DNA of 64,000 bases from Xanthobacter sp. YC-JY1 (GTDB lineage: Bacteria; Pseudomonadota; Alphaproteobacteria; Rhizobiales; Xanthobacteraceae): positions 4,139,001-4,203,000 of the forward strand of contig NZ_CP032674.1 in the NCBI RefSeq assembly GCF_021730305.1. The letters run 5' to 3'. Positions 17,474 to 25,727 of the stretch are shown piece by piece. The position numbers and the translations under genes were made by a program. The notes beneath the pieces were generated by a model that saw only the letters and a list, made by a program, of their open reading frames with translations, was not told the DNA's origin and searched no databases. Each line of letters opens with the position of its first letter. Positions within the stretch are counted from its first letter, which is position 1.

Positions 17474-18855
17474 GCGCGCTGGATATTCTTGCGTTGGGGA
17501 TGGCGACGGACCCCGGCAATATCGGCGGCAACTGGAACCAGAGCACCTCCGCTCTCAAGAACCAGTTTGAGCGCGCGCTGGCGCAGGCGCAGCCCCTGCA
17601 AGCCCGCCCGTGGAAGGCCGCACTGGATTACACCGTGGGCGAGGCCATCAAGCAGGGCATGGTGCGGAACAGCAGCGGGAAACTGTATGAAGCCCTGAAC
17701 AGCGGCACCTGCATCACGGCCCCCACCACGCTCGTCACGGCCGTCGAGTCTGGCGGGACACTCAATTGGGCCTACGCCGGCATCGCTCTGAGCCCCCCGG
17801 CCGATCAGGAGGAGACCCCCACCGTTGATCTTGCACAGGGGTCAACGGTTCCCTCGGGCCTCACCGCGTGGCCCACGTACAACAACCGGGCAAGGCTGGC
17901 CCTCATGGGGTGCTACCCGACCGAATATGCCGGCTCGGGACGCCTGCGCCTCTATTCGTTCAGCTCCAATGCCTCCAGCCCAATGGCTCACGGCTCGTCA
18001 CGCTTCTTCTGTGATGCCCCGATCATCGCCGCCGAGGTGACATCTGGCACAAGCGGCATGGCGATTAACGTCAATAGCCGGCCCCTCATCCCCGGAACCC
18101 TGTCGCCGCTGCCAGCGACGAATGACTTCACCAAGATCACATGGGGCTCCCGCCGTCCGCGTCTCTACGAAATCTTCGCCCATCGCGGCGCGGGCAACAT
18201 AGGACTGCTGGGCCTCACGGCGGCAGATCGCATCTGGCCGGCACCGCCCCCTATAAATCTTCGCATGGGCTGGATTGGTGACAGTTACGACGAAGGCTCC
18301 GGCTACGGCCCCATGGTGCCGGGGCGCCGCCTGTGCCAGCTCGTCGGTCGCCGCCTCGGCATCTACGATGTGTGGAGCTGGTCAAAAGGCGGCACCGGGC
18401 TCATCAATCAGGGCGTCGGATCGGCGTTCTATACCTACATCCAGCGCATCCCGGAGATTGCTGCGCGCAGCCCGCACCTCTGGATTATCCAGGGGAGCAC
18501 CAATGACTCCGGCTATTCTGCCGCCCAGATCAAGGCAGCGGCCAAGGCGCTTATAGCGGCCATCCGGGCGGTCAGCAGCGCCCCCATCGTGTGGGTCGGG
18601 CCGGTCTACCTCGCGTCGGTCGCCAACATAGCGACGATCGATGATGCCATCTCGGACGGCGTGGCCGAGATGGCGGCCGGCGGCACCGCGAACGTCTGGT
18701 ACTACAGCATGTATGACGATCTGGTGTGGGACGCCAATAACCTCAGCCTTCAGGTTGCGGGCGACGCGGTTCACGCGTTCGCAGCCTCCCACGACAATCT
18801 GGCGGAGCGGATCTCCGCCTACATCATCAACACCGTGTATCCCGGCATCCAGTGA
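17470..18855 (+). CDS. SGNH/GDSL esterase tail fibre
   Basis: A 461-residue protein with an N-terminal attachment region, a CBM5/12-like segment (ALDYTVGEAIKQGMVRNSSG, about residues 52 to 80), and a C-terminal SGNH hydrolase domain. The SGNH blocks are visible: GDSYDEGSG near residue 270 (Ser nucleophile), GGTG near 312, GSTND near 342 (Asn oxyanion) and DAVH near 431 to 434 (Asp and His). Phage SGNH fibres commonly deacylate capsular or O-antigen sugars during adsorption. It is the only enzyme-like fibre here, so likely the host-range enzyme. Confidence 0.8.
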   Translation: MSALDILALGMATDPGNIGGNWNQSTSALKNQFERALAQAQPLQARPWKAALDYTVGEAIKQGMVRNSSGKLYEALNSGTCITAPTTLVTAVESGGTLNWAYAGIALSPPADQEETPTVDLAQGSTVPSGLTAWPTYNNRARLALMGCYPTEYAGSGRLRLYSFSSNASSPMAHGSSRFFCDAPIIAAEVTSGTSGMAINVNSRPLIPGTLSPLPATNDFTKITWGSRRPRLYEIFAHRGAGNIGLLGLTAADRIWPAPPPINLRMGWIGDSYDEGSGYGPMVPGRRLCQLVGRRLGIYDVWSWSKGGTGLINQGVGSAFYTYIQRIPEIAARSPHLWIIQGSTNDSGYSAAQIKAAAKALIAAIRAVSSAPIVWVGPVYLASVANIATIDDAISDGVAEMAAGGTANVWYYSMYDDLVWDANNLSLQVAGDAVHAFAASHDNLAERISAYIINTVYPGIQ

Positions 18856-18864
18856 GGCATCACC

Positions 18865-19104
18865 ATGCAGACAGCTTCAGCCCTTGGTGACGGGTACATC
18901 ACCTTGTCCGAGCCCATCTCTGCCTTCGACGGCACCGCCCTGTTCGATTGTGTCTATGTCGCGCAGGAGGGTGGGGAGACCCGCATCTATGGCGTCTATC
19001 CCCTCGGCGACGTGAGGGAGATTCACCCGGTTCCCTTTCGCCGCCTGGATGGCCTGATAGAGGCCGGTACGGCGCTTGCGGCGCTCGGCTACACGCTGGC
19101 CTGA
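18865..19104 (+). CDS. Small hypothetical phage protein
   Basis: A 79-residue acidic protein (MQTASALGDGYITLSEPISA) lying 9 bases after the SGNH fibre and just before a strong terminator. It has no signal peptide or membrane segment. It is the last gene of the structural operon; the position suggests a fibre chaperone, but nothing in the sequence proves it. Confidence 0.6.
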   Translation: MQTASALGDGYITLSEPISAFDGTALFDCVYVAQEGGETRIYGVYPLGDVREIHPVPFRRLDGLIEAGTALAALGYTLA

Positions 19105-19128
19105 GCCCTTCCACATCCCCGCCTCCGC

Positions 19129-19150
19129 GCCGCCTCCGGGCGGCTTTTTT
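19129..19150 (+). terminator. Rho-independent terminator between fibre and lysis genes
   Basis: A perfect GCCGCC-TCCG-GGCGGC hairpin followed by TTTTTT. It separates the structural operon from the lysis cassette. Confidence 0.85.
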
Positions 19151-19178
19151 GTGCCCAAACCACATCGACAGGTGATCC

Positions 19179-19964
19179 ATGGATCTGCGCGACCTGCAGT
19201 CGGCGCTCAATGCGCGCGGCTGGACGCCCCCACTTGCTCTTGATGGCGAATGGGGGCCGGCGACCGACAAGGCCGTCTCTGCCCTCCTCGCAGAGGCCGG
19301 CGTTGCGGCCGATGATTGGCCCGCCGCCCGCCGGGAGGTGGCCGCCATGCAGGCGCTCTGCAAGCTGGCGGGTATTGACGCCGGGGCGATCGACGGGCGC
19401 GGGGGGCCGCAGACGCGCCACGCGCTGGATGTATGGGATGCCCGCCAGCGGGGCGACACCTCGGCGGAGACCTGGCGCGACCCGCCGGCGGTGCAGCCGA
19501 TGGTGTGGCCCAAGCAGGTGGACGTGCAGCGCTTCTACGGCGCGCCGGGCGAGCACCAGACGATGCTGGTGCTGCCCTTCCCCATGCGGCTCGCATGGGA
19601 GACGGACACCATCGTCAAGCGCATCTCGGTGCATGAGAAGGTGCATGACAGTGCGGCCCGCGTCTTTGACCGGGTGCTCGACCACTATGGCATCGAGGGT
19701 ATCCAGAAGCTCGGCGTGGATCTCTTCGGCGGCTCGCTGAACGTCCGGCGGATGCGTGGCGGCTCCGCTTGGTCCATGCACTCGTGGGGCATCGCCATTG
19801 ACTTCGACCCCGATCGCAATCAGCTGAAATGGGGTCGCGACCGCGCGCGCCTTGCCCAGCCGGATGCCGAGGTGTTCTGGCAGCTGTGGGAAGAGGAAGG
19901 TTGGCTCTCCCTCGGCCGCGCCCGGAACTACGACTGGATGCACGTGCAGGCGGCGCGGCTGTGA
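19179..19964 (+). CDS. M15-family endolysin with N-terminal peptidoglycan-binding region
   Basis: A 261-residue protein. The N-terminal 95 residues contain two short repeats of the peptidoglycan-binding type (LQSALNARGWTPPLALDGEW and a related block ending GAIDGRGGPQTRHAL). The C-terminal domain has the M15 D-Ala-D-Ala/L-Ala-D-Glu peptidase zinc motif: His in SMHSWGIAIDFD, Asp in the same block, and the last His in YDWMHVQ. It lacks a signal peptide, so needs the holin for release. The gene opens the lysis cassette after the terminator. Confidence 0.85.
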   Translation: MDLRDLQSALNARGWTPPLALDGEWGPATDKAVSALLAEAGVAADDWPAARREVAAMQALCKLAGIDAGAIDGRGGPQTRHALDVWDARQRGDTSAETWRDPPAVQPMVWPKQVDVQRFYGAPGEHQTMLVLPFPMRLAWETDTIVKRISVHEKVHDSAARVFDRVLDHYGIEGIQKLGVDLFGGSLNVRRMRGGSAWSMHSWGIAIDFDPDRNQLKWGRDRARLAQPDAEVFWQLWEEEGWLSLGRARNYDWMHVQAARL

Positions 19965-20293
19965 GAGGCGAGCCCGAGGCGGCGACGTATGAGGAAGAGG
20001 GCTATCCGCGGCCCTCCTGGCGCTCGCGGCGCTTCTGGGTCGCGGGCATCGAAATCTACTGCGCCGTCGGCATCGGCTACCTCATTCTGTTTGGCCAAGA
20101 CACGCGCCTCCACGAGACGATCGCGACCGGCCTGCTGGCGCTCGCCGGCACGACCATCGGGTCGTTCATTTTCGGGGCAGCGTGGGAGGACCGCGGCGCT
20201 TACACCGCCCTCGGCCGCCCGTCCTCTCGTCGCCCGCGCCCCTCTTTCGATGGCATCGACGCGCCCCAACCTCCGAAGGACTACGGCCAATGA
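19961..20293 (+). CDS. Holin-like membrane protein
   Basis: A 110-residue protein from a GTG overlapping the endolysin stop. Two membrane segments are visible (FWVAGIEIYCAVGIGYLILF and TIATGLLALAGTTIGSFIFG) with charged ends, as in two-helix phage holins or the 3TM-like holins of alphaproteobacterial phages. It lies between endolysin and spanin genes, which supports a role in timing lysis. The longer open frame upstream runs inside the endolysin gene and is a shadow. Confidence 0.7.
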   Translation: MRGEPEAATYEEEGYPRPSWRSRRFWVAGIEIYCAVGIGYLILFGQDTRLHETIATGLLALAGTTIGSFIFGAAWEDRGAYTALGRPSSRRPRPSFDGIDAPQPPKDYGQ

Positions 20294-20718
20294 GCATCCT
20301 TGCCATGTTCGCGTCCGGCGCCATCTCCTGGCTGCTGGCGCTGGTGACCGGCGCCGCACTGCTGGTGGGCATCGCGGCCCTTGTCTGGTCGCGTATCCCG
20401 TCCCTGCCCTATCGCCATCTCGCCGCCGGGCTCGCCGGGCTCTTGCTATTCGTCGCAGGCTGGGTGGGGCACGCCTCCGACCAGAGGGGAAGGATGGAGC
20501 GGCAGGCGCTGATCGAGGCCAACCGCGCCCGTGTGAAGGAGGTGACGGCCGAGCGGGGCAAGGTGGCGGCGCTGGCGCGCGACGCACAGACGGCCTCCGC
20601 CCATGCCGCCGCAGCGGAGGCGAAGGCCCGCGCGCTGGAAGAGATCATCGCGCAGACGCCCGACACCCCCGCCCTCGATGCCGACACCAGCGCCCGCGTG
20701 CGCAGCCTGTGGAGGTGA
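20290..20718 (+). CDS. Inner-membrane spanin (Rz-like)
   Basis: A 142-residue protein with hydrophobic segments near residues 8 to 30 and 40 to 58, followed by a long charged Ala/Glu/Arg coiled coil (about residues 65 to 125). This matches i-spanins, which are anchored in the inner membrane with a periplasmic coiled coil, although most have only one membrane segment. It is followed 2 bases later by a small lipoprotein gene, the expected o-spanin partner. Start at 20290 overlaps the holin stop. Confidence 0.65.
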   Translation: MSILAMFASGAISWLLALVTGAALLVGIAALVWSRIPSLPYRHLAAGLAGLLLFVAGWVGHASDQRGRMERQALIEANRARVKEVTAERGKVAALARDAQTASAHAAAAEAKARALEEIIAQTPDTPALDADTSARVRSLWR

Positions 20719-20720
20719 CC

Positions 20721-21023
20721 ATGACACCGACGCGCATCCTGATCGCCGCCGCCTGCATCATCATGCAGGCCCTCGCCCTTGCCGGCTGCAGCAACACGAC
20801 GGGTCGGGTGAGGCTCGATCTCGCCCCCATCCCGGAGGATCTGCGCGCATGTGCCCGGCGCTATGTGCCCCCCCCGGCCGGCGACAAGCCCCTGACACAG
20901 CGCGAGGTGGTCGCCCTGATCGGCCGCCTCAAGGCCAGCGAGGAAGCCAAGAGCGGCTGTCTCGCCCGGCTCATCGCCCTCTATGAATCGCAGGCCGAGA
21001 TGGTGCGGGAGGCGCTGAAATGA
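20721..21023 (+). CDS. Outer-membrane spanin lipoprotein (Rz1-like)
   Basis: A 100-residue protein with a lipoprotein signal peptide ending LALAGC (lipobox, Cys at about residue 24). The mature part contains a YVPPPAG proline patch and a helix. The small lipoprotein directly after the i-spanin gene fits an o-spanin, which joins the i-spanin to fuse the outer membrane in the last step of lysis. A GGAGGTGACC ribosome site precedes the ATG. Confidence 0.75.
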   Translation: MTPTRILIAAACIIMQALALAGCSNTTGRVRLDLAPIPEDLRACARRYVPPPAGDKPLTQREVVALIGRLKASEEAKSGCLARLIALYESQAEMVREALK

Positions 21024-21346
21024 CAGGAGAGATCTCGGCGGCGGCCCGCGGTTCGGAGGGGGCCATCATCATTTCCGAACGGGCACTGGAGCTGATGGTG
21101 ATTGAGGTGGCCGAGGATGCGGCCGAAAAGGCGGTCCGCAAGGTGCTGAAGGAAATCGGCCTTTCCACCTCAGACGAAGCCCGGATCGAGGAGGCGCGCG
21201 CCGATATCGAGCATTTGCGCCGCTTCCGCCGGATGTGGAACCGCGCGGCGCTGGTCGTCGGCACCGCCGTCCTCACAGTGGTGGCGGGTGGCGCGCTTGC
21301 TGTGTTCTGGCTGGGGATCAAGACGCATGTCCTCAAGCAGCCCTGA
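21020..21346 (+). CDS. Small phage membrane protein with C-terminal TM
   Basis: A 108-residue protein: a charged helical N-terminal region likely to form a coiled coil (about residues 20 to 72), then one membrane helix (LVVGTAVLTVVAGGALAVFW) near the C-terminus. The ATG overlaps the o-spanin stop, so it belongs to the lysis cassette. It could be a second holin-like, antiholin or superinfection-exclusion protein. No family confidently recognised. Confidence 0.6.
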   Translation: MTGEISAAARGSEGAIIISERALELMVIEVAEDAAEKAVRKVLKEIGLSTSDEARIEEARADIEHLRRFRRMWNRAALVVGTAVLTVVAGGALAVFWLGIKTHVLKQP

Positions 21347-21587
21347 GGGTAGCGTCTCGATCGACTGGGATTGTGATGGCGTGTTCCTGGTCATCACCCG
21401 GGCCGACCGGCCGGCCGAGGTGATTCGCCTGCCCGACCATGATCGGATAGCGACAGAGGCCATGACGGCGGCGCTGGCGATGCGCGGGCGAATGGTGGTG
21501 AGGCCGGCGCGCTGGCCGACTTCTTTGCGTGAAATGCAAAGAAGTGAGGAGCCGCCCGAATCGCACATCGGCCGATTCGGGGAGTGA
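21327..21587 (+). CDS. Small hypothetical phage protein
   Basis: An 86-residue soluble protein starting MSSSSPEGSVSIDWDCDGVF from an ATG inside the last codons of the upstream membrane gene. The strand pattern VFLVITRADRPAEVIRLPDH looks protein-like. It ends one base before the convergent small gene on the other strand. Last rightward gene of the prophage; role unknown. Confidence 0.55.
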   Translation: MSSSSPEGSVSIDWDCDGVFLVITRADRPAEVIRLPDHDRIATEAMTAALAMRGRMVVRPARWPTSLREMQRSEEPPESHIGRFGE

Positions 21588-21588
21588 T

Positions 21589-21843
21589 CTACCCTTCAAA
21601 TCTCGGCAGGACCCGCCCCATTCTTGGCACGCCCGGCGCGTCCGCGTGCCGGGTCCATTTCGCCTCTGCCTCCTCAGCGCTGAGACTTGCCCCGCAGCGC
21701 TCGCATCGGAACCGCATTTCGCGCAGCGGCCGCGCCGGTAGCTGCCGCAGCGGCACATGCACGATCAGCTGACAGTGGTAGACCGAGACGGCCTCATATT
21801 CGTATCGGGCGGCATCGGCCGGAGTGGCGTCCATAGCGAGCAT
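21589..21843 (-). CDS. Small zinc-ribbon-like protein
   Basis: An 84-residue basic protein with one CxxC (RFRCERCGASL) and an extra Cys in VSVYHCQLIV, ending GRVLPRFEG. A single CxxC could bind zinc as a dimer or with the nearby His. It converges on the last lysis-side gene, with stops one base apart, which supports it as a real boundary gene of the prophage. Possible small regulator; not recognised. Confidence 0.45.
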   Translation of the reverse strand: MLAMDATPADAARYEYEAVSVYHCQLIVHVPLRQLPARPLREMRFRCERCGASLSAEEAEAKWTRHADAPGVPRMGRVLPRFEG

Positions 21844-21959
21844 GGGGCCTAGGATAGTCTAGAACGAATAAGGAACAAGGTTCGCCATGGGGCGGCGGAA
21901 CGGATCGTGAAAATAGGTTAGCCATCCTATTCTTAACCATCTGATTTTGCTCGATTATG

Positions 21960-21980
21960 CGAGTCCCCTTGGGAGCGCCA
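21960..21980 (+). repeat. attachment-site repeat (left copy), tRNA 3'-end-like
   Basis: A 21-bp sequence ending GGGAGCGCCA is repeated identically at 42745-42765. It has the layout of a T-loop remainder (CGAGT), the 3' strand of a T stem (CCCCT), seven acceptor bases and CCA. The sequence upstream does not form the rest of a tRNA, so this copy is an att remnant. Downstream, TTCAATGGCTTA resembles TTCAATGACTTA near the right copy. Confidence 0.75.
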
Positions 21981-21996
21981 ATCTTTTCAATGGCTT

Positions 21997-22021
21997 AGCC
22001 CCGCCCATCGCGGGGCTTTTT
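21997..22021 (+). terminator. Terminator just inside the left att
   Basis: AGCCCCG, a 7-base loop, then CGGGGCT followed by TTTTT. Its place 16 bases after a tRNA-like 3' end is where a tRNA terminator would be, so it may have been carried over from a tRNA locus. Confidence 0.75.
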
Positions 22022-22562
22022 CGTTTCTGGGAAGAATTTGGGGAGTATGCGTCGGCGGACGCGGGCGGATTCGGCGGGATTTGGCGAATTGGGGCGGGGC
22101 CAGACGAAGGCCGCGGTCCTTTGGCTTCTCTGCGCGAGCGCCATCTTTTCAGCGATGCTATGGGTCCGCGTACAAGTGATCCGACAGTAGCCGGCTTGGC
22201 ACCCGATCAGCGAGCAGGAGACTGAGCGGTGCTTAGCGCTTCCTTCTGGCTGGGGTTGCTCCCCAACTGACCCTCGACAATCTTTCAGCGGCGTCCGCTT
22301 TGCGCATAGCTGCCGTTCGGGTCGGTCATCGATAATCCCGCAAGCTGGCGTTGGCTTCGCTGACCCGGGAGCAGCCGCTCAATGGTCACCGGGAGGAACC
22401 TAGCAAGTTGCTCCGTCCCCAGCTTCGGATATGGCTTTCGTGCTGATCCTGTCCCGCACAATCTGCCGTTTCCTCTTTTATCCAATCTCGATAGGATCGT
22501 GTTGGGGCTAGGCAGCAACGGTGAACCGTACGCCATTTACGGACCTAAGCGATTGAATTAAA
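22022..22562. other. Intergenic region without a supported gene
   Basis: Short open frames occur on both strands (for example 22285-22536, minus) but none shows a recognisable pattern or ribosome site. The start of hsdM at 22563 follows an AT-rich GATTGAATTAAA leader without a clear Shine-Dalgarno sequence. The hsdM promoter should be in the last 150 bases. Confidence 0.5.
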
Positions 22563-23980
22563 ATGAGAAACGATAGCGTTGTCCAAAAAATCTGGGCTTT
22601 ATGCCATATTCTTCGCGGGGACGGGATCAGCTATCACCAATATGTATCCGAACTGACCTATCTTTTATTCCTCAAAATGGCAGAGGAAAATGGCGTCGAG
22701 CGGCTGCTCCCGCCAAACTATCGCTGGGCGGATCTCGCCCGCCATCCGAAGGAAGGATTGCTCGGCTTCTATCAGGAGATGCTGACCCATCTCGGCACCA
22801 CCGCCGAAAGCGAGGTCATCCGAGCGATCTACGCTTTTCCGACGACCGTCTTCTCGCATTCTGAGAACCTCCACGCCGTTATCGACGGGATCGCGAAGAT
22901 CGACTGGCACGATGTCAGCGGCGACCGGTTCGGCGAAATCTATGAGGGGCTTATTGAAAAGAGCTCGCAGGATGTACGATCGGGAGCGGGACAATATTTT
23001 ACGCCGCGCGCCTTGGTGAATTCAATGGTTCGCGTCTCCCGGCCGGCTCTTGGCGAATTGATCCAAGATCCGGCGGTCGGCAGCGGCGGCTTCCTGATCA
23101 CGGCCGACCGATATATCCGCTCCCGCCATTCAGATGCGGCGTACCGCGACACTCCGCCAAAATATCAGGGTGTTGAAATCGAGAAGAACACCCGCAGAAT
23201 CTGCCTGATGAATACGTTCTTGAATAGGCTCGATGCCGATATCATCCACGGCGACGCGCTGACCGACATGGCCGTCAACTCGGGAAAGCGAGCCTCGTGC
23301 TGGCGAACCCGCCCTTCGGCAGCAAGGCGGGCAGTCGTCGGGCACTCCGCGCGGACATCTCATATCGTAACACCAACAAGCAGTTAGCGTTTCTACAGCA
23401 TATCTACCTAACGCTGAGCGAGAGCGGGCGCGCCGCGGTCGTGCTCCCCGACAATGTCCTGTTCGAGGATGGTGTCGGCCGTGCCGTGCGGCAGGAACTG
23501 ATGGCGACCTGCCGCCTGCACACGATCCTGCGCCTTCCGAAAGGCATCTTCCCCGGCGCGGGGGTGAAGACAAATGTGCTCTTCTTCGCCAAGCGAGCGG
23601 GGCACGCTACGGACGATGTCTGGTTCTACGATCTGCGCAGCAATATGCCCGCGTTCGGCAAGAGCAATGCGCTGCTCGATGCGCATTTCAAAGATTTTGA
23701 GCGCGTTTACGGCGCCGATCCCGCGGGGATGTCGTCCCGCAAGGACGAGGGCGAAGACAGCCGTTGGCGCAAGCTGACGCGCGCGCAGATCGCCGAACGC
23801 ACCGACAACTTGAACTGGTTGTGGCTGCGTGACGAGAGCGGCGATCCGGACGATACCATGCAGGATCCGGCCGAGATTCTCGTCGCGATCATCGGCCATC
23901 TCCGCGGGGCCCTTGGCGAACTGAATGCGCTCAATAATGAGATCGAGGGCGACGACTTTCAGCTGAAACTGACCCAATGA
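22563..23980 (+). pseudogene. hsdM: Type I N-6 adenine methyltransferase, frameshifted
   Basis: Together the two frames encode a 470-residue HsdM. The first frame (to about 23285) has the N-terminal helical domain, the QYFTPRALVNSMV segment and SAM motif I (QDPAVGSGGFLI). The second frame (from about 23288, ending 23980) resumes with LVLANPPFGSKAG, the NPPF catalytic motif, and the C-terminal region ending GDDFQLKLTQ. The change needs one extra base near GGGAAAGCG (23282-23290). Unless this is a sequencing slip or a frameshift is used, no full methyltransferase is made. HsdM methylates DNA with HsdS to protect host sites. Confidence 0.85.
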
Positions 23981-24065
23981 GCACGGGCTATCTTCGAAGG
24001 CACCAGATTCCAGCGCGGTGCCGCCTCGGCCATGAGGGCCGGGCGCGAACCGCCCTGCCCTGCCT

Positions 24066-25727
24066 ATGCGGTGCGGCGTCACGATGGTAAGCAGGCTTCC
24101 GCCCGGCTGGGCGCGCGCGAAGCTCGGAGATATCGGCATTCTCTATGCCGGCCAGTCTCCGAGCGCGCACATGGTCAACGAGGAGGGGCGCGGCACGCCC
24201 TATGTCACTGGACCCGAGCAGTGGGATGGCCGGGCATTCCACAAGCCGAAGTGGACGACCGATCCGCGCAGGATCGTGCCCGAGGGGTGCATCTTTATCA
24301 CCGTTAAGGGCGGGGGAGTCGGCAAGACCTTCCCTGGCATCACCGCGGCGATCGGGCGGGATATCCAAGCTTATCAGCCCAGCACCGAACTGGATTTCCA
24401 GTTCATGCTTCGCACTATTGCCTATCGCGCAAGCGAGATCATCGAACACGCCCGCGGTGATATTCCAGGGCTTTCGAAACGCCATATTGAAGATTATGCG
24501 GCGGCGATCCCGCCTGTCGCCGAGCAGCGCAGGATCGTCGCCCGCCTTGAGGACCTGAGCCCGCTAATCGACGTCTCGCGCAGCGAGTTGCACAAAGTCG
24601 TGCCACTGGTCGGTCAATATAGACTTGCCCTTTTGCGCTCCGCCTTCCGCGGGGAACTCACTGTCGATTTTCGCGCGGAGCACACGCTTGAGCCAATCGC
24701 GGACCTGTTGGCGCGTATCGAGGCGCCTGAACAGACCCGTGGCGGGCGGGCGCCGACGAACGAGATCATTGCCGGGAGAGGCGGAATCTCGGTCAACAGT
24801 CCCGGCACTGCACTCGCCGACGGCTGGGCGTGGGTACCGCTCATGCGGGTGGCACGTCAGGAAACCGGGCACACACCGAGCCGGTCTCATCCGGAATGGT
24901 GGAACGGCGATGTGCCTTGGGTCGGGATTCCCGACGCCAACCGGCACCACGGCGGAGTGATCAATGACACTCTGCAAACCATCAACGCGGCAGGCCTCGC
25001 CAATTCCGCAGCGCGGCTGCTTCCAGCGGGAACGGTCGTGCTATCGCGTACGGCGTCGGTTGGCTACGTCGCGATCATGGGCCGAGAGATGGCGACCAGC
25101 CAGGATTTCGCTACCTGGTCGTGCACCGAGGCGCTCGATCCGCGATACCTCATGTATGCCCTGCTGTCGGAAGGTGACGACATCCGAGAGTTCGGGCGCG
25201 GCACGACCCACACGACGATCTATTTTCCCGAGATCAGGGCGTTCACCATCAAGCTCGCACCGATCGAGGAGCAGCGGGAGATCGTCCGGCGGATAGAGGA
25301 GGCGCTTGCTAGAATCGATCGAGTTATCGCTGATGTGGAGCTGTCGTTGCGATTGATCGATCGAGCGGAGCAGCGCATTTTGACAAGGGCGTTTTCGGGA
25401 CAACTGGTCGAACAAAATCCCGCTGAGGAATCCGCCCAGCAGTTGCTTGACCGCATACAGAAAATGCCTACCGCTCCCCTCGTCACGGCGCCCAAGCTTC
25501 CGAAAGCGAAGACAGTGAAAACAGACCCAACGCAGGCCTTGTTAGCCGACAGCGCCGACTGGCCCGACAAAGGCTTGACGTTCGAGGCGATAGCTAAACG
25601 GGTCGTTCTGCCTTACGACGCCGTGCGCGATGCGCTCTTCGAGCTGCTCGGCAGTGCCTCTCCCAGTCTGGTTCAGGTATTCGACGAAGAGGAAGGCCGC
25701 ATGCTGCTGAGGAGGGCCGCTCCATGA
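24066..25727 (+). CDS. hsdS: Type I restriction-modification specificity subunit
   Basis: A 553-residue HsdS with two target-recognition domains, each closed by a conserved helix: the first around IPPVAEQRRIVARLEDL (about residue 150), the second around APIEEQREIVRRIEEALARI (about residue 400). The N-terminal half is similar in pattern to the second, as expected from the internal duplication that recognises two half-sites. The start could also be the ATG at 24084 (MVSRLPPGWARAKLGDIG), which fits the family better. A long C-terminal extension (about 110 residues) follows the second helix. It overlaps the ATPase gene by 4 bases. Confidence 0.88.
   Translation: MRCGVTMVSRLPPGWARAKLGDIGILYAGQSPSAHMVNEEGRGTPYVTGPEQWDGRAFHKPKWTTDPRRIVPEGCIFITVKGGGVGKTFPGITAAIGRDIQAYQPSTELDFQFMLRTIAYRASEIIEHARGDIPGLSKRHIEDYAAAIPPVAEQRRIVARLEDLSPLIDVSRSELHKVVPLVGQYRLALLRSAFRGELTVDFRAEHTLEPIADLLARIEAPEQTRGGRAPTNEIIAGRGGISVNSPGTALADGWAWVPLMRVARQETGHTPSRSHPEWWNGDVPWVGIPDANRHHGGVINDTLQTINAAGLANSAARLLPAGTVVLSRTASVGYVAIMGREMATSQDFATWSCTEALDPRYLMYALLSEGDDIREFGRGTTHTTIYFPEIRAFTIKLAPIEEQREIVRRIEEALARIDRVIADVELSLRLIDRAEQRILTRAFSGQLVEQNPAEESAQQLLDRIQKMPTAPLVTAPKLPKAKTVKTDPTQALLADSADWPDKGLTFEAIAKRVVLPYDAVRDALFELLGSASPSLVQVFDEEEGRMLLRRAAP

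Larger units (their letters stand above)
1..21980 (+). mobile_element. Siphovirus-type prophage, right part
   Basis: An uninterrupted rightward run of head, tail and lysis genes in the usual order of lambda-like siphoviruses (capsid, head-tail joining, tail tube, chaperones, tape measure, tip, fibres, endolysin, holin, spanins). Terminase, portal, repressor and the prophage integrase are not in the window and must lie to the left if present. The right limit is placed at the tRNA-like repeat ending at 21980, just past the last small genes. The structural and lysis genes of this part look complete apart from one possibly frameshifted small gene near 17 kb, so the phage may be functional. Confidence 0.85.

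Noticed and set aside
21947-22225. 92-residue plus-strand open frame over the left att
   Set aside because: It runs through the tRNA-like repeat and a strong terminator, so it is unlikely to be a gene.
22285-22536. 83-residue minus-strand open frame upstream of hsdM
   Set aside because: No ribosome site, no recognisable pattern and divergent overlap with the expected hsdM promoter region; not enough support.
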